Assembly (NCBI RefSeq): GCF_019753765.1
Contig: NZ_JAIJZW010000015.1
Span: 1-64,000, forward strand
Source of the DNA: Microbacterium marinilacus
GTDB lineage: Bacteria; Actinomycetota; Actinomycetes; Actinomycetales; Microbacteriaceae
Length of the DNA: 64,000 bases
Reading direction: 5' to 3'
Shown: one piece after another, positions 30,649-38,259 of the stretch
How positions within the stretch are numbered: the stretch's first letter is position 1
Layout of the letters: each line of letters begins with the position of its first letter
Program-made: the position numbers and the translations under genes
Notes under the pieces: model-generated
The model's database searches: none
Told to the model about the DNA's origin: nothing
The model's input: the letters and a program-made list of their open reading frames with translations, nothing else

Positions 30649-32568
30649 TCACCCGTGCGAGTCGGCGGCCGGCCGCGAGAGGCCCTCGCGCAGCTCGTCG
30701 AGCCTGACCGCGAGGCCGAGTCGGAACAGCCGCTCGTCGTCGCGCCAGTCGGATCCGAGCACGACGTCGAGCCGCTCGAGCCGCTGCAGGATGGTGTTCG
30801 CGTGGAAGCGCAGCGCCCGCGCGGTGCGCGTCGGGCTCGCGCCGCTCCGCACGAAGGCCCGCAGGGTGCCGAGCAGGTCGGTGCCGCGCTCGGCGTCGTA
30901 GCGCCGCACCGGCCCGATGAGGTCGTCGAGGAAGCCGTCGACGCCGTCGCGGTCGGCGTCGAGCACGGCCGAGTAGGGCAGGTACTCGCGCGCCGTCGCG
31001 ACCCGGTCGTGGGCCCCGAGGGCGGCGAGCAGGCGCGCCGTGCGCATCGCCTCGACGAACGCCGCGCCGAGGCCCGCCGCGCGACGGTCGGCGCTCACGG
31101 CGAGCACCGCGCCTCCCGTCGCCTGCGCCAGCCGCTCGCGCAGCGGCGCCGGATCGACACCGCTTCCGGACGTCAGCGCGATGACGTACCCGCGGTACTC
31201 CCCCGCCAGCGCGTCGTCGCCCAGACCGCCCGCCAGGGCGCGTGCCGCGGCGGCCCGCTGCTCCCCGTCCACCGCGAACAGCAGCAGGGTCTCGAGGCCG
31301 TCGACCGCGATGCCCATGCGGCGCGCGCGCCGTGCGACGTCGGCGCGCCGTTCGGGCACGTCGTCCAGCAGGTCGACGACCAGCTCGGTCCGCATCCGCC
31401 GCTCGGTGTCGGCCACCGCCTCCTGCTGCAGGGCGAGGAGGGCGCCGACCTGCGCCGCCCTCTCCACGGTGCGCAGGTCGACCGCGCCGAGCTCCCGCCC
31501 CGGGCCGAGCACGATGGCGCCGAAGTGCCGGGGGCCGGCGGTGAGCGCCGCGACCCCCGCGACGCCCGGATCGGCGCCGACGGTCACGCAGCGCGCCGAC
31601 CGGCGGCTGCGCTCGATGGCCTCCCGCACCGCATCCCCGGGCTCCGACATCGACGCCGAGAGCGGCAGCCCAGCGGCCGCGACCAGCAGGTTCCGCTCGT
31701 CGAGGATCGCGACGGCCCGCTCGAGCGCGGTGGCCAGCGTCTCGACGACGGGCGCGTAGCCGCCCCCGGCGAGCACCGCCTGCACGAGCTCGCGGTGGAC
31801 GACGCTGGCGCGGTCGCGGTCGGCGAGGTGGTCGCGGAGCGTCGCGAGCGCGGCGCGCGTCTCGTCCTCCGACGACTGGAGCGTGCGGAGCATCCCCGCC
31901 GTCTGCAGCACGACCGAGGCATGGTCGGCGAGCGCCGACAGCAGCGCGACCTCGTCGGGCGTGAAGTCGTGGTCGTCGCGATAGGCGATGAAGAGCACGC
32001 CGAGCACGTCGTCGTCGCTGAGCATGGGCACTCCCAGCAGCGACACGATCCCCTCGGCGGCCACGGCGTCGTCGATGCCGCGCTCGTGTCGGTCGGAGCG
32101 GTACTCGTCGTAGCGCGTCGCCCACTGCGGCGTGCGGGTCTCGACGACGACGCTCGCGAGCCCGCGTCCGGGCGGGACCCGCAGCGACTTGAACAGCGCG
32201 CTGACCGAGCCGGCGGTGGTGCGCACCCGCAGCTCGCTGTTGGCGCTGTCGAACTCCGACAGGTACGTGAGGTCGCCGCCGAGCATCTCGTGCGCGCGCT
32301 GCACCAGTCGCTCGAGCACCGCGCTCGCGTCGCGGATCTCCGCCAGCTCGCGCGCGCTCGAGTACAGCTCGGCGAGCTCCCGCTCCCGGCGCCGAAGGCG
32401 GGCGGCATCCGCCCGCAGCCGGAAGACGTGGTCGGCGAGCGCCTCGGCGCCCGCGCCGGAGACGCCCAGCTCGCCGAGCGCCGCCATCACGTCGCCGACT
32501 CCCGGCTCTGCGTCCGCGGCGACGGCGTCCAGCACCACGGTCACCGCACGGCGGGCGTCCTCGCTCAT
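30649..32568 (-). CDS. GAF-domain PucR-type transcriptional regulator
   Basis: This 639-aa regulator shares the architecture of the protein at 20563. A heptad-like helix (LRRRERELAELYSSARELAEI) precedes a GAF domain (about 85-225, with LLGVPMLSDDDVLGVLFIAYR). A second helix, a middle domain and a C-terminal PucR HTH (FVRSGASPTRTARALRFHANTILQRLERLDVVL, about 575-607) follow. It is divergent from an MHS symporter, with palindromes in the 193-bp spacer, and downstream of the HMG-CoA operon. It likely activates both in response to the imported acid. Confidence 0.85.
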   Translation of the reverse strand: MSEDARRAVTVVLDAVAADAEPGVGDVMAALGELGVSGAGAEALADHVFRLRADAARLRRRERELAELYSSARELAEIRDASAVLERLVQRAHEMLGGDLTYLSEFDSANSELRVRTTAGSVSALFKSLRVPPGRGLASVVVETRTPQWATRYDEYRSDRHERGIDDAVAAEGIVSLLGVPMLSDDDVLGVLFIAYRDDHDFTPDEVALLSALADHASVVLQTAGMLRTLQSSEDETRAALATLRDHLADRDRASVVHRELVQAVLAGGGYAPVVETLATALERAVAILDERNLLVAAAGLPLSASMSEPGDAVREAIERSRRSARCVTVGADPGVAGVAALTAGPRHFGAIVLGPGRELGAVDLRTVERAAQVGALLALQQEAVADTERRMRTELVVDLLDDVPERRADVARRARRMGIAVDGLETLLLFAVDGEQRAAAARALAGGLGDDALAGEYRGYVIALTSGSGVDPAPLRERLAQATGGAVLAVSADRRAAGLGAAFVEAMRTARLLAALGAHDRVATAREYLPYSAVLDADRDGVDGFLDDLIGPVRRYDAERGTDLLGTLRAFVRSGASPTRTARALRFHANTILQRLERLDVVLGSDWRDDERLFRLGLAVRLDELREGLSRPAADSHG

Positions 32569-32606
32569 GGTTCCTGTCTCCCTCGACGTCAGTGTCCAGG
32601 ATGGGG

Positions 32607-32648
32607 CATGTGGCGCACGCTCATCAAACCGCCACGATCATGTGGCGC
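32607..32648. promoter_or_regulatory. Candidate operators in the regulator/symporter spacer
   Basis: CATGTGGCGC occurs at 32607-32616 and again at 32639-32648. Between them CGCCAC (32630-32635) pairs with GTGGCG in each copy; with the second it makes an 18-bp dyad around GATCAT. The arrangement suggests two adjacent sites for a dimeric regulator, most simply the GAF-PucR protein next door. Confidence 0.45.
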
Positions 32649-32761
32649 GGACACATCACCTCTCGCTCCGGCGCCGAACTAGCGTGGCCGGGGCGCCGTT
32701 CGCGCCGACGCCGCGCGCCCTCCCCCGGGCGCCGCCCCACCGACACGAAGGAGTGTTGCCC

Positions 32762-34105
32762 ATGGCATCCGCCATCGACATCGACCGCAGCGGCCTGGAC
32801 TCCCGCGATCAGCGGCGCCGAGCCGTGATCGGCAGCAGCGTCGGCACCGTCATCGAGTGGTACGACTTCACCCTCTACGGCCTCGCGAGCGCGCTGGTCT
32901 TCGCCCCGCTGTTCTTCGGCGACTCGGGCATCGCGGGCATGCTCGGCTCGTTCGCGACGTTCGCCGTCGGGTTCGCGGCCCGACCGGTCGGCGGCCTCGT
33001 GTTCGCGCACTTCGGCGACAGGATGGGCCGCAAGAGCACGCTGCTGGTCACCCTCCTCATGATGGGCACGGCGACGACGGTGATCGGCGTGCTGCCCACC
33101 GCCGAGGCCATCGGCCTGTGGGCGCCCGCGCTGCTGGTCGTGCTGCGCCTGTTCCAGGGCGCGGGGGCGGGCGCCGAGTTCGCCGGCGCCATGACCATGG
33201 CGAGCGAGTCGGCGGGCACCCGCGGCCGCGCGTTCACCGCCGGCTTCCCCGGAGCGGCCGTCTACGTCGGCATGGCGATCGCGACGGGCGCGTTCGCCAT
33301 CCTGCGCGCCTCGATGTCCGACGAGGCGTTCATCGCGTTCGGCTGGCGGATCCCGTTCATCGCCAGCGTCGTGATCGTGCTGTTCGCGCTCTACTTCCGC
33401 CTGCGCGTGAAGGAGACCGCGGCGTTCGAGGCCGCGGAGAGCGCCGGCACCGTCGCGCGCGCCCCGCTGGCGCAGGCCGTCCGCACCCACTGGCGGGTGC
33501 TGCTGCCCGGCATGGCCCTGTTCGTGTTCGCGCTGCCGTGGGTGTACATCGTGCAGACGTTCGCCATCAACTACACGACCCAGACGCTCACGGTCGACCC
33601 GACCCACGCGCTCATCGGGCTGATCGCCGCCGAGCTGCTCACCATCCCGGCCACGCTGTTCTCGGGCCGCATCGCCGACCGGATCGGGCGCAAGCCCGTC
33701 CTGATCTTCGCCGCGGTGTTCGGCATCGCGTTCGCCTTCCCGATGTTCCTGCTGTTCCTCACCGAGTCGTCGCTGCTCGTCGGGCTCGGCCTCGTGCTGG
33801 GGCTCGCGGTCGTGCAGGGAGCGACGATCGGCGTCTCGGCGGCGACGCTGGCGGAGGTGTTCACGACGTCCACGCGCTGGACCGGCATCGCGATCTGCCG
33901 CGAGATCCCGGCGGCGCTCGTGGGCGGCACCGCGCCGTTCATCGCGACGTGGCTGGTGCAGGCGGGCGGCGGCACGCCGTGGCTGGTGGCCGGCTACCTC
34001 GTCGTGCTCAGCGTGATCGGCCTGATCGGCATCGCGTTCCTGCCCGAGACGCTGCGCGACGAGGCCGAGGCGCCCGCCGCTGCCGTTCCCGCGGCGAGCG
34101 CGTAG
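32762..34105 (+). CDS. MFS transporter, metabolite:H+ symporter (MHS) family
   Basis: This 447-aa carrier with 12 hydrophobic segments has SSVGTVIEWYDFTLYGLASAL, FAHFGDRMGRKSTLLVTLL, and GWRIPFIASVVIVLFALYFRLRVKETAAF, the MHS signature set. AAGGAG lies 9 nt before the ATG. It is divergent from a GAF-PucR regulator and near the HMG-CoA reductase/lyase operon, so mevalonate, hydroxymethylglutarate or a related acid is the likely cargo. It is a different subfamily member from the symporter at 17111. Confidence 0.9.
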   Translation: MASAIDIDRSGLDSRDQRRRAVIGSSVGTVIEWYDFTLYGLASALVFAPLFFGDSGIAGMLGSFATFAVGFAARPVGGLVFAHFGDRMGRKSTLLVTLLMMGTATTVIGVLPTAEAIGLWAPALLVVLRLFQGAGAGAEFAGAMTMASESAGTRGRAFTAGFPGAAVYVGMAIATGAFAILRASMSDEAFIAFGWRIPFIASVVIVLFALYFRLRVKETAAFEAAESAGTVARAPLAQAVRTHWRVLLPGMALFVFALPWVYIVQTFAINYTTQTLTVDPTHALIGLIAAELLTIPATLFSGRIADRIGRKPVLIFAAVFGIAFAFPMFLLFLTESSLLVGLGLVLGLAVVQGATIGVSAATLAEVFTTSTRWTGIAICREIPAALVGGTAPFIATWLVQAGGGTPWLVAGYLVVLSVIGLIGIAFLPETLRDEAEAPAAAVPAASA

Positions 34106-34113
34106 CGGCAGAC

Positions 34114-34168
34114 CGTGTCCCACTTTCGGCCCCGAAGCACGAGGCTCAAGGGCCGAAAGTGGGACACG
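34114..34168 (+). terminator. 19-bp perfect hairpin after the symporter
   Basis: CGTGTCCCACTTTCGGCCC (34114-34132) is exactly complementary to 34150-34168 across a 17-nt loop. It begins 8 nt after the symporter stop. There is no T-run. The long exact arms could also mark a dispersed palindromic element rather than a simple terminator. Confidence 0.6.
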
Positions 34169-34270
34169 AGTGGGGATGACCTTGACGACCGACGAGGACC
34201 TGCTTATGGTCGCGGCAGAGGGGCCCCTCTGCCCCACGCCGACCGTATCGGCTTCCCACGAGGAGATCGT

Positions 34271-34534
34271 ATGACCGTCTTCCGCACCGTCCTCGAGGCG
34301 ACCGGTGGCAACAACGTCGGCATCGTCGTCCCGGAGGAGGTCGTCCTCGGCTTCGACCGCGGCAAGCGCGTCCCCGTCATCGTCACGATCGACGGCGACT
34401 ACACGTACAAGACCACGATCGGCGTCATGGGCGGGCGCTACCTGGTGTCGTTCAACGCCGAGACGCGCAAGAGCACCGGCCGCGGCGCCGGCGACGAGAT
34501 CGAGGTCGAGCTGGTCGCCGACCCCGACCGCTGA
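34271..34534 (+). CDS. DUF1905-domain protein
   Basis: This 87-aa protein consists of a small beta-barrel DUF1905 domain: FRTVLEATGGNNVGIVVPEEVV, then GKRVPVIVTIDGDYTYKTTIGVMGGRYLVSFNAETRK and GDEIEVELVADP. Function of the family is unknown. AGGAG precedes the ATG at 34271; an in-frame extension upstream covers the hairpin and is not credible. It is probably a single-gene unit, convergent with the ABC operon to the right. Confidence 0.8.
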   Translation: MTVFRTVLEATGGNNVGIVVPEEVVLGFDRGKRVPVIVTIDGDYTYKTTIGVMGGRYLVSFNAETRKSTGRGAGDEIEVELVADPDR

Positions 34535-34553
34535 CCGGCCGGCGCCTCCGCGG

Positions 34554-35330
34554 TCAGACGCGGTCGAGGTCGAGCCGCCGGCCGAGCACCGGCACGGCGT
34601 CGAGCAGTTCGCGGGTGTAGGGGTCGGCGGGGGCCTCCAGCAGCGCGTCCGTCTCGCCTGCCTCGACCACGCGGCCGTGGCGCATCACGACGATCTCGTC
34701 GCTGATGTATCGGACGACCGCGAGGTTGTGCGAGATGAACAGCATCGACAGTCCGAGCCGCTGCTGCAGGTCGCGCAGCAGGTTGAGCACGGTCGACTGC
34801 ACCGACACGTCGAGCGCGCTCGTCACCTCGTCGGCGATGAGGATCTCCGGGTCGCCCGCCAGCGCGCGGGCGATGGTGATGCGCTGACGCTGCCCGCCCG
34901 AGAACGACCGCGGCAGCTCGCCCGCCCTGCCCGGTTCGAGGCCGACCTGCAGCAGGAGCTCTGCGACGCGGTCGGCCCGCTCCGCCCGCGAGAACGCCCT
35001 GCCCGTGGCGATGAGCCCCTCGGCGATCGACTCCCCGATCGGCATGCGCGGGTCGAGCGCCGAGAACGGGTCCTGGAACACCAGCTGGATGCGCCGCCGC
35101 GCGGTCGTCGCCTCGCGGCTGCGCCCGAGCGCGCTGACGCCGTGCACGCGGATGTCGCCCGCGTGCACGGGCGCGAGCCCGACCGCGGCGTTGGCGATCG
35201 TGGACTTGCCCGATCCGGACTCGCCGACGAGGCCGACGGTGCGTCCCGCCGGCACGTCGATCGACACCCCGGAGACGACCTCGCGGTGGCGGTACCTGAC
35301 CCGCAGGTCGTGGATCTCCAGCGCGTTCAT
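34554..35330 (-). CDS. Peptide-type ABC importer ATPase (DppF/OppF-like, short)
   Basis: This 258-aa ATPase has Walker A GESGSGKST, VFQDPFSALDPR, signature FSGGQRQRITIARAL, Walker B ILIADEVTSALDVS and H-loop FISHNLAVV. Unlike the DppF at 8969 it stops soon after PYTRELL and lacks the C-terminal cysteine cluster, so it is about 65 residues shorter. Its ATG overlaps the fused permease-ATPase stop by 4 nt. It is the last gene of the DUF917-HyuA importer operon. Confidence 0.9.
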   Translation of the reverse strand: MNALEIHDLRVRYRHREVVSGVSIDVPAGRTVGLVGESGSGKSTIANAAVGLAPVHAGDIRVHGVSALGRSREATTARRRIQLVFQDPFSALDPRMPIGESIAEGLIATGRAFSRAERADRVAELLLQVGLEPGRAGELPRSFSGGQRQRITIARALAGDPEILIADEVTSALDVSVQSTVLNLLRDLQQRLGLSMLFISHNLAVVRYISDEIVVMRHGRVVEAGETDALLEAPADPYTRELLDAVPVLGRRLDLDRV

Positions 35331-37216
35331 CGTGTCGCCTCCGCGGGGTGCTGATCGGCCAGCGCGTCCGGCGCCCCGGCATCGTCCTGGCGGCGGTCGC
35401 CGGTCGCCGGCGCCCCCTCGTCCAGCAGGTCCTCCGAGATCACCGGCAGCGGCTGCGTCCGGTCGGACCGCATGTTCGGCAGACAGGCGATGAGCCCCTG
35501 GGTGTAGGGGTGGGTCGCCTGCTCCTTGATGTGCTCGGCGTCCAGCTCCTCGACGATGCGGCCGTCCTTCATGACGACCACGCGGTCGCAGAAGCCGGAG
35601 ACCAGGGCGATGTCGTGCGAGATGAACACGATGCCCGCGCCGGTGGCCCGCTGCGCGCGCTGCAGCACGGCCAGCACCTGCCGCTGGACGGTGACGTCGA
35701 GCGCCGTGGTCGGCTCGTCGGCGATGATCAGGCGCGGCCTGCCGGTGAGCGCCATGCCGATCATGGCGCGCTGGCGCATGCCGCCCGAGAACTGGTGCGG
35801 GTAGTCGCGCAGCCGGTCGGCGGGGTCCGGGATGCGGACCGCCTCGAGGCCCTCGACCGCCGCCTTGCGCGCCTCGACCCTGCTCATGCCCAGGTGCTCC
35901 TGCGGCACCTCCGTGAGCTGCCGGCCGATGGTCAGCGCCGGGTTCAGCGAGGTGAGCGGGTCCTGGAAGATCACGCCGATCTCGACGCCGAGCCGCTTGC
36001 GGGCGGCGGCTGTCAGGGGCGCGTCCAGGTCGATGTCCTCGAAGCGCCGGGTGTCGGCCTCGACGATCGCCGGCGAGTCCAGCAGGCCGGCCAGGGCCAT
36101 GGCGGTCAACGACTTGCCCGACCCCGACTCGCCGACGATGCCGACCACCTCGCCCGGCTCGACGCGCAGGTCGACGCCGTGGACCCGCTCGACGACGCCC
36201 CCCTCGCCGTCGGGGAACGAGACGTGCAGCCCGCGCACCTCGGCGAGAGGAGCCTCGGCCCCGGCCCGGTGATCCGCCGACGAGGGCGCGGCGGCGGCGC
36301 GGCGAGCGAGCACGGCCGTCCGGCTCGCCTTCGCGACGGCGCGCAGCCCCTCCCCGGGGCGGTCGCCGATCGTCTCGGCGATCATCGTGAACACGAGCGC
36401 AGCGAACACGACGAAGATGCCGGGGCCGATGGCCGCCATCGGGTTCGTGTAGAGGTGCCCGAGGCCCTCGTCGAGCAGCCGGCCCCAGTCGTACTCGGGG
36501 GCCTGCACGCCGAGCCCGAGGAAGGACAGGCCCGCGAACGCGAGCAGCGTGGTGCTCGCCGCGGCGGCGGCCTGCACGAGCAGCGGGTTCGCGATGTTCG
36601 GCAGCACGTGCTTGACCATGATCCCGAACGGCCCCACGCCGACCACCCGCGCAGCGCGCACGTAGTCCTGCTCCGTCACGGAGGACGCCATGTTGTAGAC
36701 CAGACGCGTGACGTTCGGGATGCCCGCCAGGCCGATCGCGAGCATCGCGCCGACGGCGGTCGCGCCCCAGATCACGGTGAAGAACAGCACCAGCAGCAGC
36801 CACGGGAACGCCAGCAGCATGTCCATGACCCAGATCAGCGCCCGTCGCGGACGCTTGGGCAGGATGGCGGCGGTGAGCCCGATGACGAGCCCGCCGCCGA
36901 TGAGCATCGCGGTGGCGCCCGCCGTGAGCAGCAGGGACGTGCGCGCCGCCACCATCACGCGGGCGAAGATGTCGCGGCCGATGTCGTCGGTGCCGAACAG
37001 GTGCTCGGCACCGGCGGTCGCCCACCGCTCCGGGATGTTGCGGACGGTCGCGGCCTCGGTCCAGATGCCGGGGCCGATGACCGCGATGGTGAGCAGCACC
37101 GCGACGCCGACGATGGCGGTGATGCCGGTGATGCTGATCCAGCGCGAGCGGCGGCGGCGCGTGGGGGGCGCGGCGACGAGGGGGGCGTCGAGCCTGCGGG
37201 GGGCGGCGGTCGTCAT
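35327..37216 (-). CDS. Fused permease-ATPase (DppC-DppD) of a peptide-type ABC importer
   Basis: This 629-aa protein joins two subunits. Residues about 25-300 form a DppC-type permease: first helix ISITGITAIVGVAVLLTIAVI, GTDDIGRDIFARVMVAARTSL, the EAA-type loop in YVRAARVVGVGPFGIMVKHV, and LSFLGLGVQAPEYDWGRLL. After a linker rich in Ala and Arg, residues about 325-600 form a DppD-type ATPase with GESGSGKSL, VIFQDPLTSLNPAL, FSGGMRQRAMIGMAL, LIIADEPTTALDVT and FISHDIALV. No stop or ribosome site separates the parts. Fusion fixes a 1:1 ratio of one permease and one ATPase. Fusions of this kind occur in some actinobacteria. Confidence 0.9.
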   Translation of the reverse strand: MTTAAPRRLDAPLVAAPPTRRRRSRWISITGITAIVGVAVLLTIAVIGPGIWTEAATVRNIPERWATAGAEHLFGTDDIGRDIFARVMVAARTSLLLTAGATAMLIGGGLVIGLTAAILPKRPRRALIWVMDMLLAFPWLLLVLFFTVIWGATAVGAMLAIGLAGIPNVTRLVYNMASSVTEQDYVRAARVVGVGPFGIMVKHVLPNIANPLLVQAAAAASTTLLAFAGLSFLGLGVQAPEYDWGRLLDEGLGHLYTNPMAAIGPGIFVVFAALVFTMIAETIGDRPGEGLRAVAKASRTAVLARRAAAAPSSADHRAGAEAPLAEVRGLHVSFPDGEGGVVERVHGVDLRVEPGEVVGIVGESGSGKSLTAMALAGLLDSPAIVEADTRRFEDIDLDAPLTAAARKRLGVEIGVIFQDPLTSLNPALTIGRQLTEVPQEHLGMSRVEARKAAVEGLEAVRIPDPADRLRDYPHQFSGGMRQRAMIGMALTGRPRLIIADEPTTALDVTVQRQVLAVLQRAQRATGAGIVFISHDIALVSGFCDRVVVMKDGRIVEELDAEHIKEQATHPYTQGLIACLPNMRSDRTQPLPVISEDLLDEGAPATGDRRQDDAGAPDALADQHPAEATR

Positions 37217-37226
37217 GTCCGGTCAC

Positions 37227-38249
37227 TCACCCTTCTGCGATCGTGGTGCGGGGGTCGATGGTGATGAGGATCAGATCGACCACGAGGTTCACGGCGAGCA
37301 CCATGCCGGCGTAGACCAGCACCATGCCCTGGATCATCGGATAGTCCTTGGTGCCGACGGCTGAGACGAGGGTGTTGCCCGCCCCGGGGATCGCGAAGAC
37401 GGTCTCGATGATGACGGTCCCGGCGACGAGCCCGGACAGCAGCAGGCCGCCGACGGTGAGGGTGGCCGTGACGATGTTCGGCAGCGCGTGCCGCAGCAGG
37501 ATGATGCGCTGCGGCAGGCGCTTGGCGCGGGCCGTGGCGATGTAGGTGGAGTCGAGCACCTTGATCATCTCGACCTGCACGATCCGCGCCAGGTACGCCA
37601 TGGGCCCGAGCGCGAGGCCGAGAACCGGCAGCACGACGTTGCGGGCCTCTCCCCATCCCGCGGGCGGGAAGATCCCCAGCCACATGCTGAACGCGGCGAT
37701 GAGCCCGACCGACAGCACGAAGTCGGGGATAGCGATGAGGACGCCGAGGAAGCCGGAGATGCCGCCGTTCGCGGCGCGTCCCCGGCCGGTGCGCGCGATG
37801 AGCGCCGCGCCCATGCCGATGGGCAGGGCCCCGACGACGGCGACGACGAAGCCGAGGGCGGCCAGGAGCAGGGTGTTCGGGAACCGCGAGGCGATCGTGG
37901 AGCTGACCGACTGCCCGGTCTGGATGGAGGTGCGCAGGTCTCCCTGCAGCAGCGAGCCGAGATAGTCGAGCAGCTGCTGCGGCACCGGCTTGTCGAGCCC
38001 GAGCTCGGCGCGCGTCGCCTCCACCAGCGCCGCGGGCGCGGTGGGCCCCAGCGCCGCGCGGACGGGGTCGCCGGGCACGAGGTGCACGACGAAGAACGCC
38101 GCGAGCACGACGATGAGCAGGCTGACGACGAGTCGGCCCAGACGCCGGATGGCGAAGTCGGCCCGGGGCGAGAGCCGCCCCCGCAGCTCGCGCAGCTGCA
38201 GGAGCGGCCCCGTCGTGGGCCCCTTCGGTCGAGTGGTTGTCGTGGTCAT
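37227..38249 (-). CDS. Peptide-type ABC importer permease (DppB/OppB)
   Basis: This 340-aa permease has an N-terminal cytoplasmic tail of about 35 residues, then LGRLVVSLLIVVLAAFFVVHLVPGDPVRAAL, the DppB start. LGSLLQGDLRTSIQTGQSV, the EAA-type loop in YIATARAKRLPQRIILLRHALPN, and ETVFAIPGAGNTLVSAV follow. It lies 10 bp after the binding-protein gene and 10 bp before the fused permease-ATPase, with which it should form the membrane pore. Confidence 0.92.
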   Translation of the reverse strand: MTTTTTRPKGPTTGPLLQLRELRGRLSPRADFAIRRLGRLVVSLLIVVLAAFFVVHLVPGDPVRAALGPTAPAALVEATRAELGLDKPVPQQLLDYLGSLLQGDLRTSIQTGQSVSSTIASRFPNTLLLAALGFVVAVVGALPIGMGAALIARTGRGRAANGGISGFLGVLIAIPDFVLSVGLIAAFSMWLGIFPPAGWGEARNVVLPVLGLALGPMAYLARIVQVEMIKVLDSTYIATARAKRLPQRIILLRHALPNIVTATLTVGGLLLSGLVAGTVIIETVFAIPGAGNTLVSAVGTKDYPMIQGMVLVYAGMVLAVNLVVDLILITIDPRTTIAEG

Positions 38250-38259
38250 CGGCAGAGGG

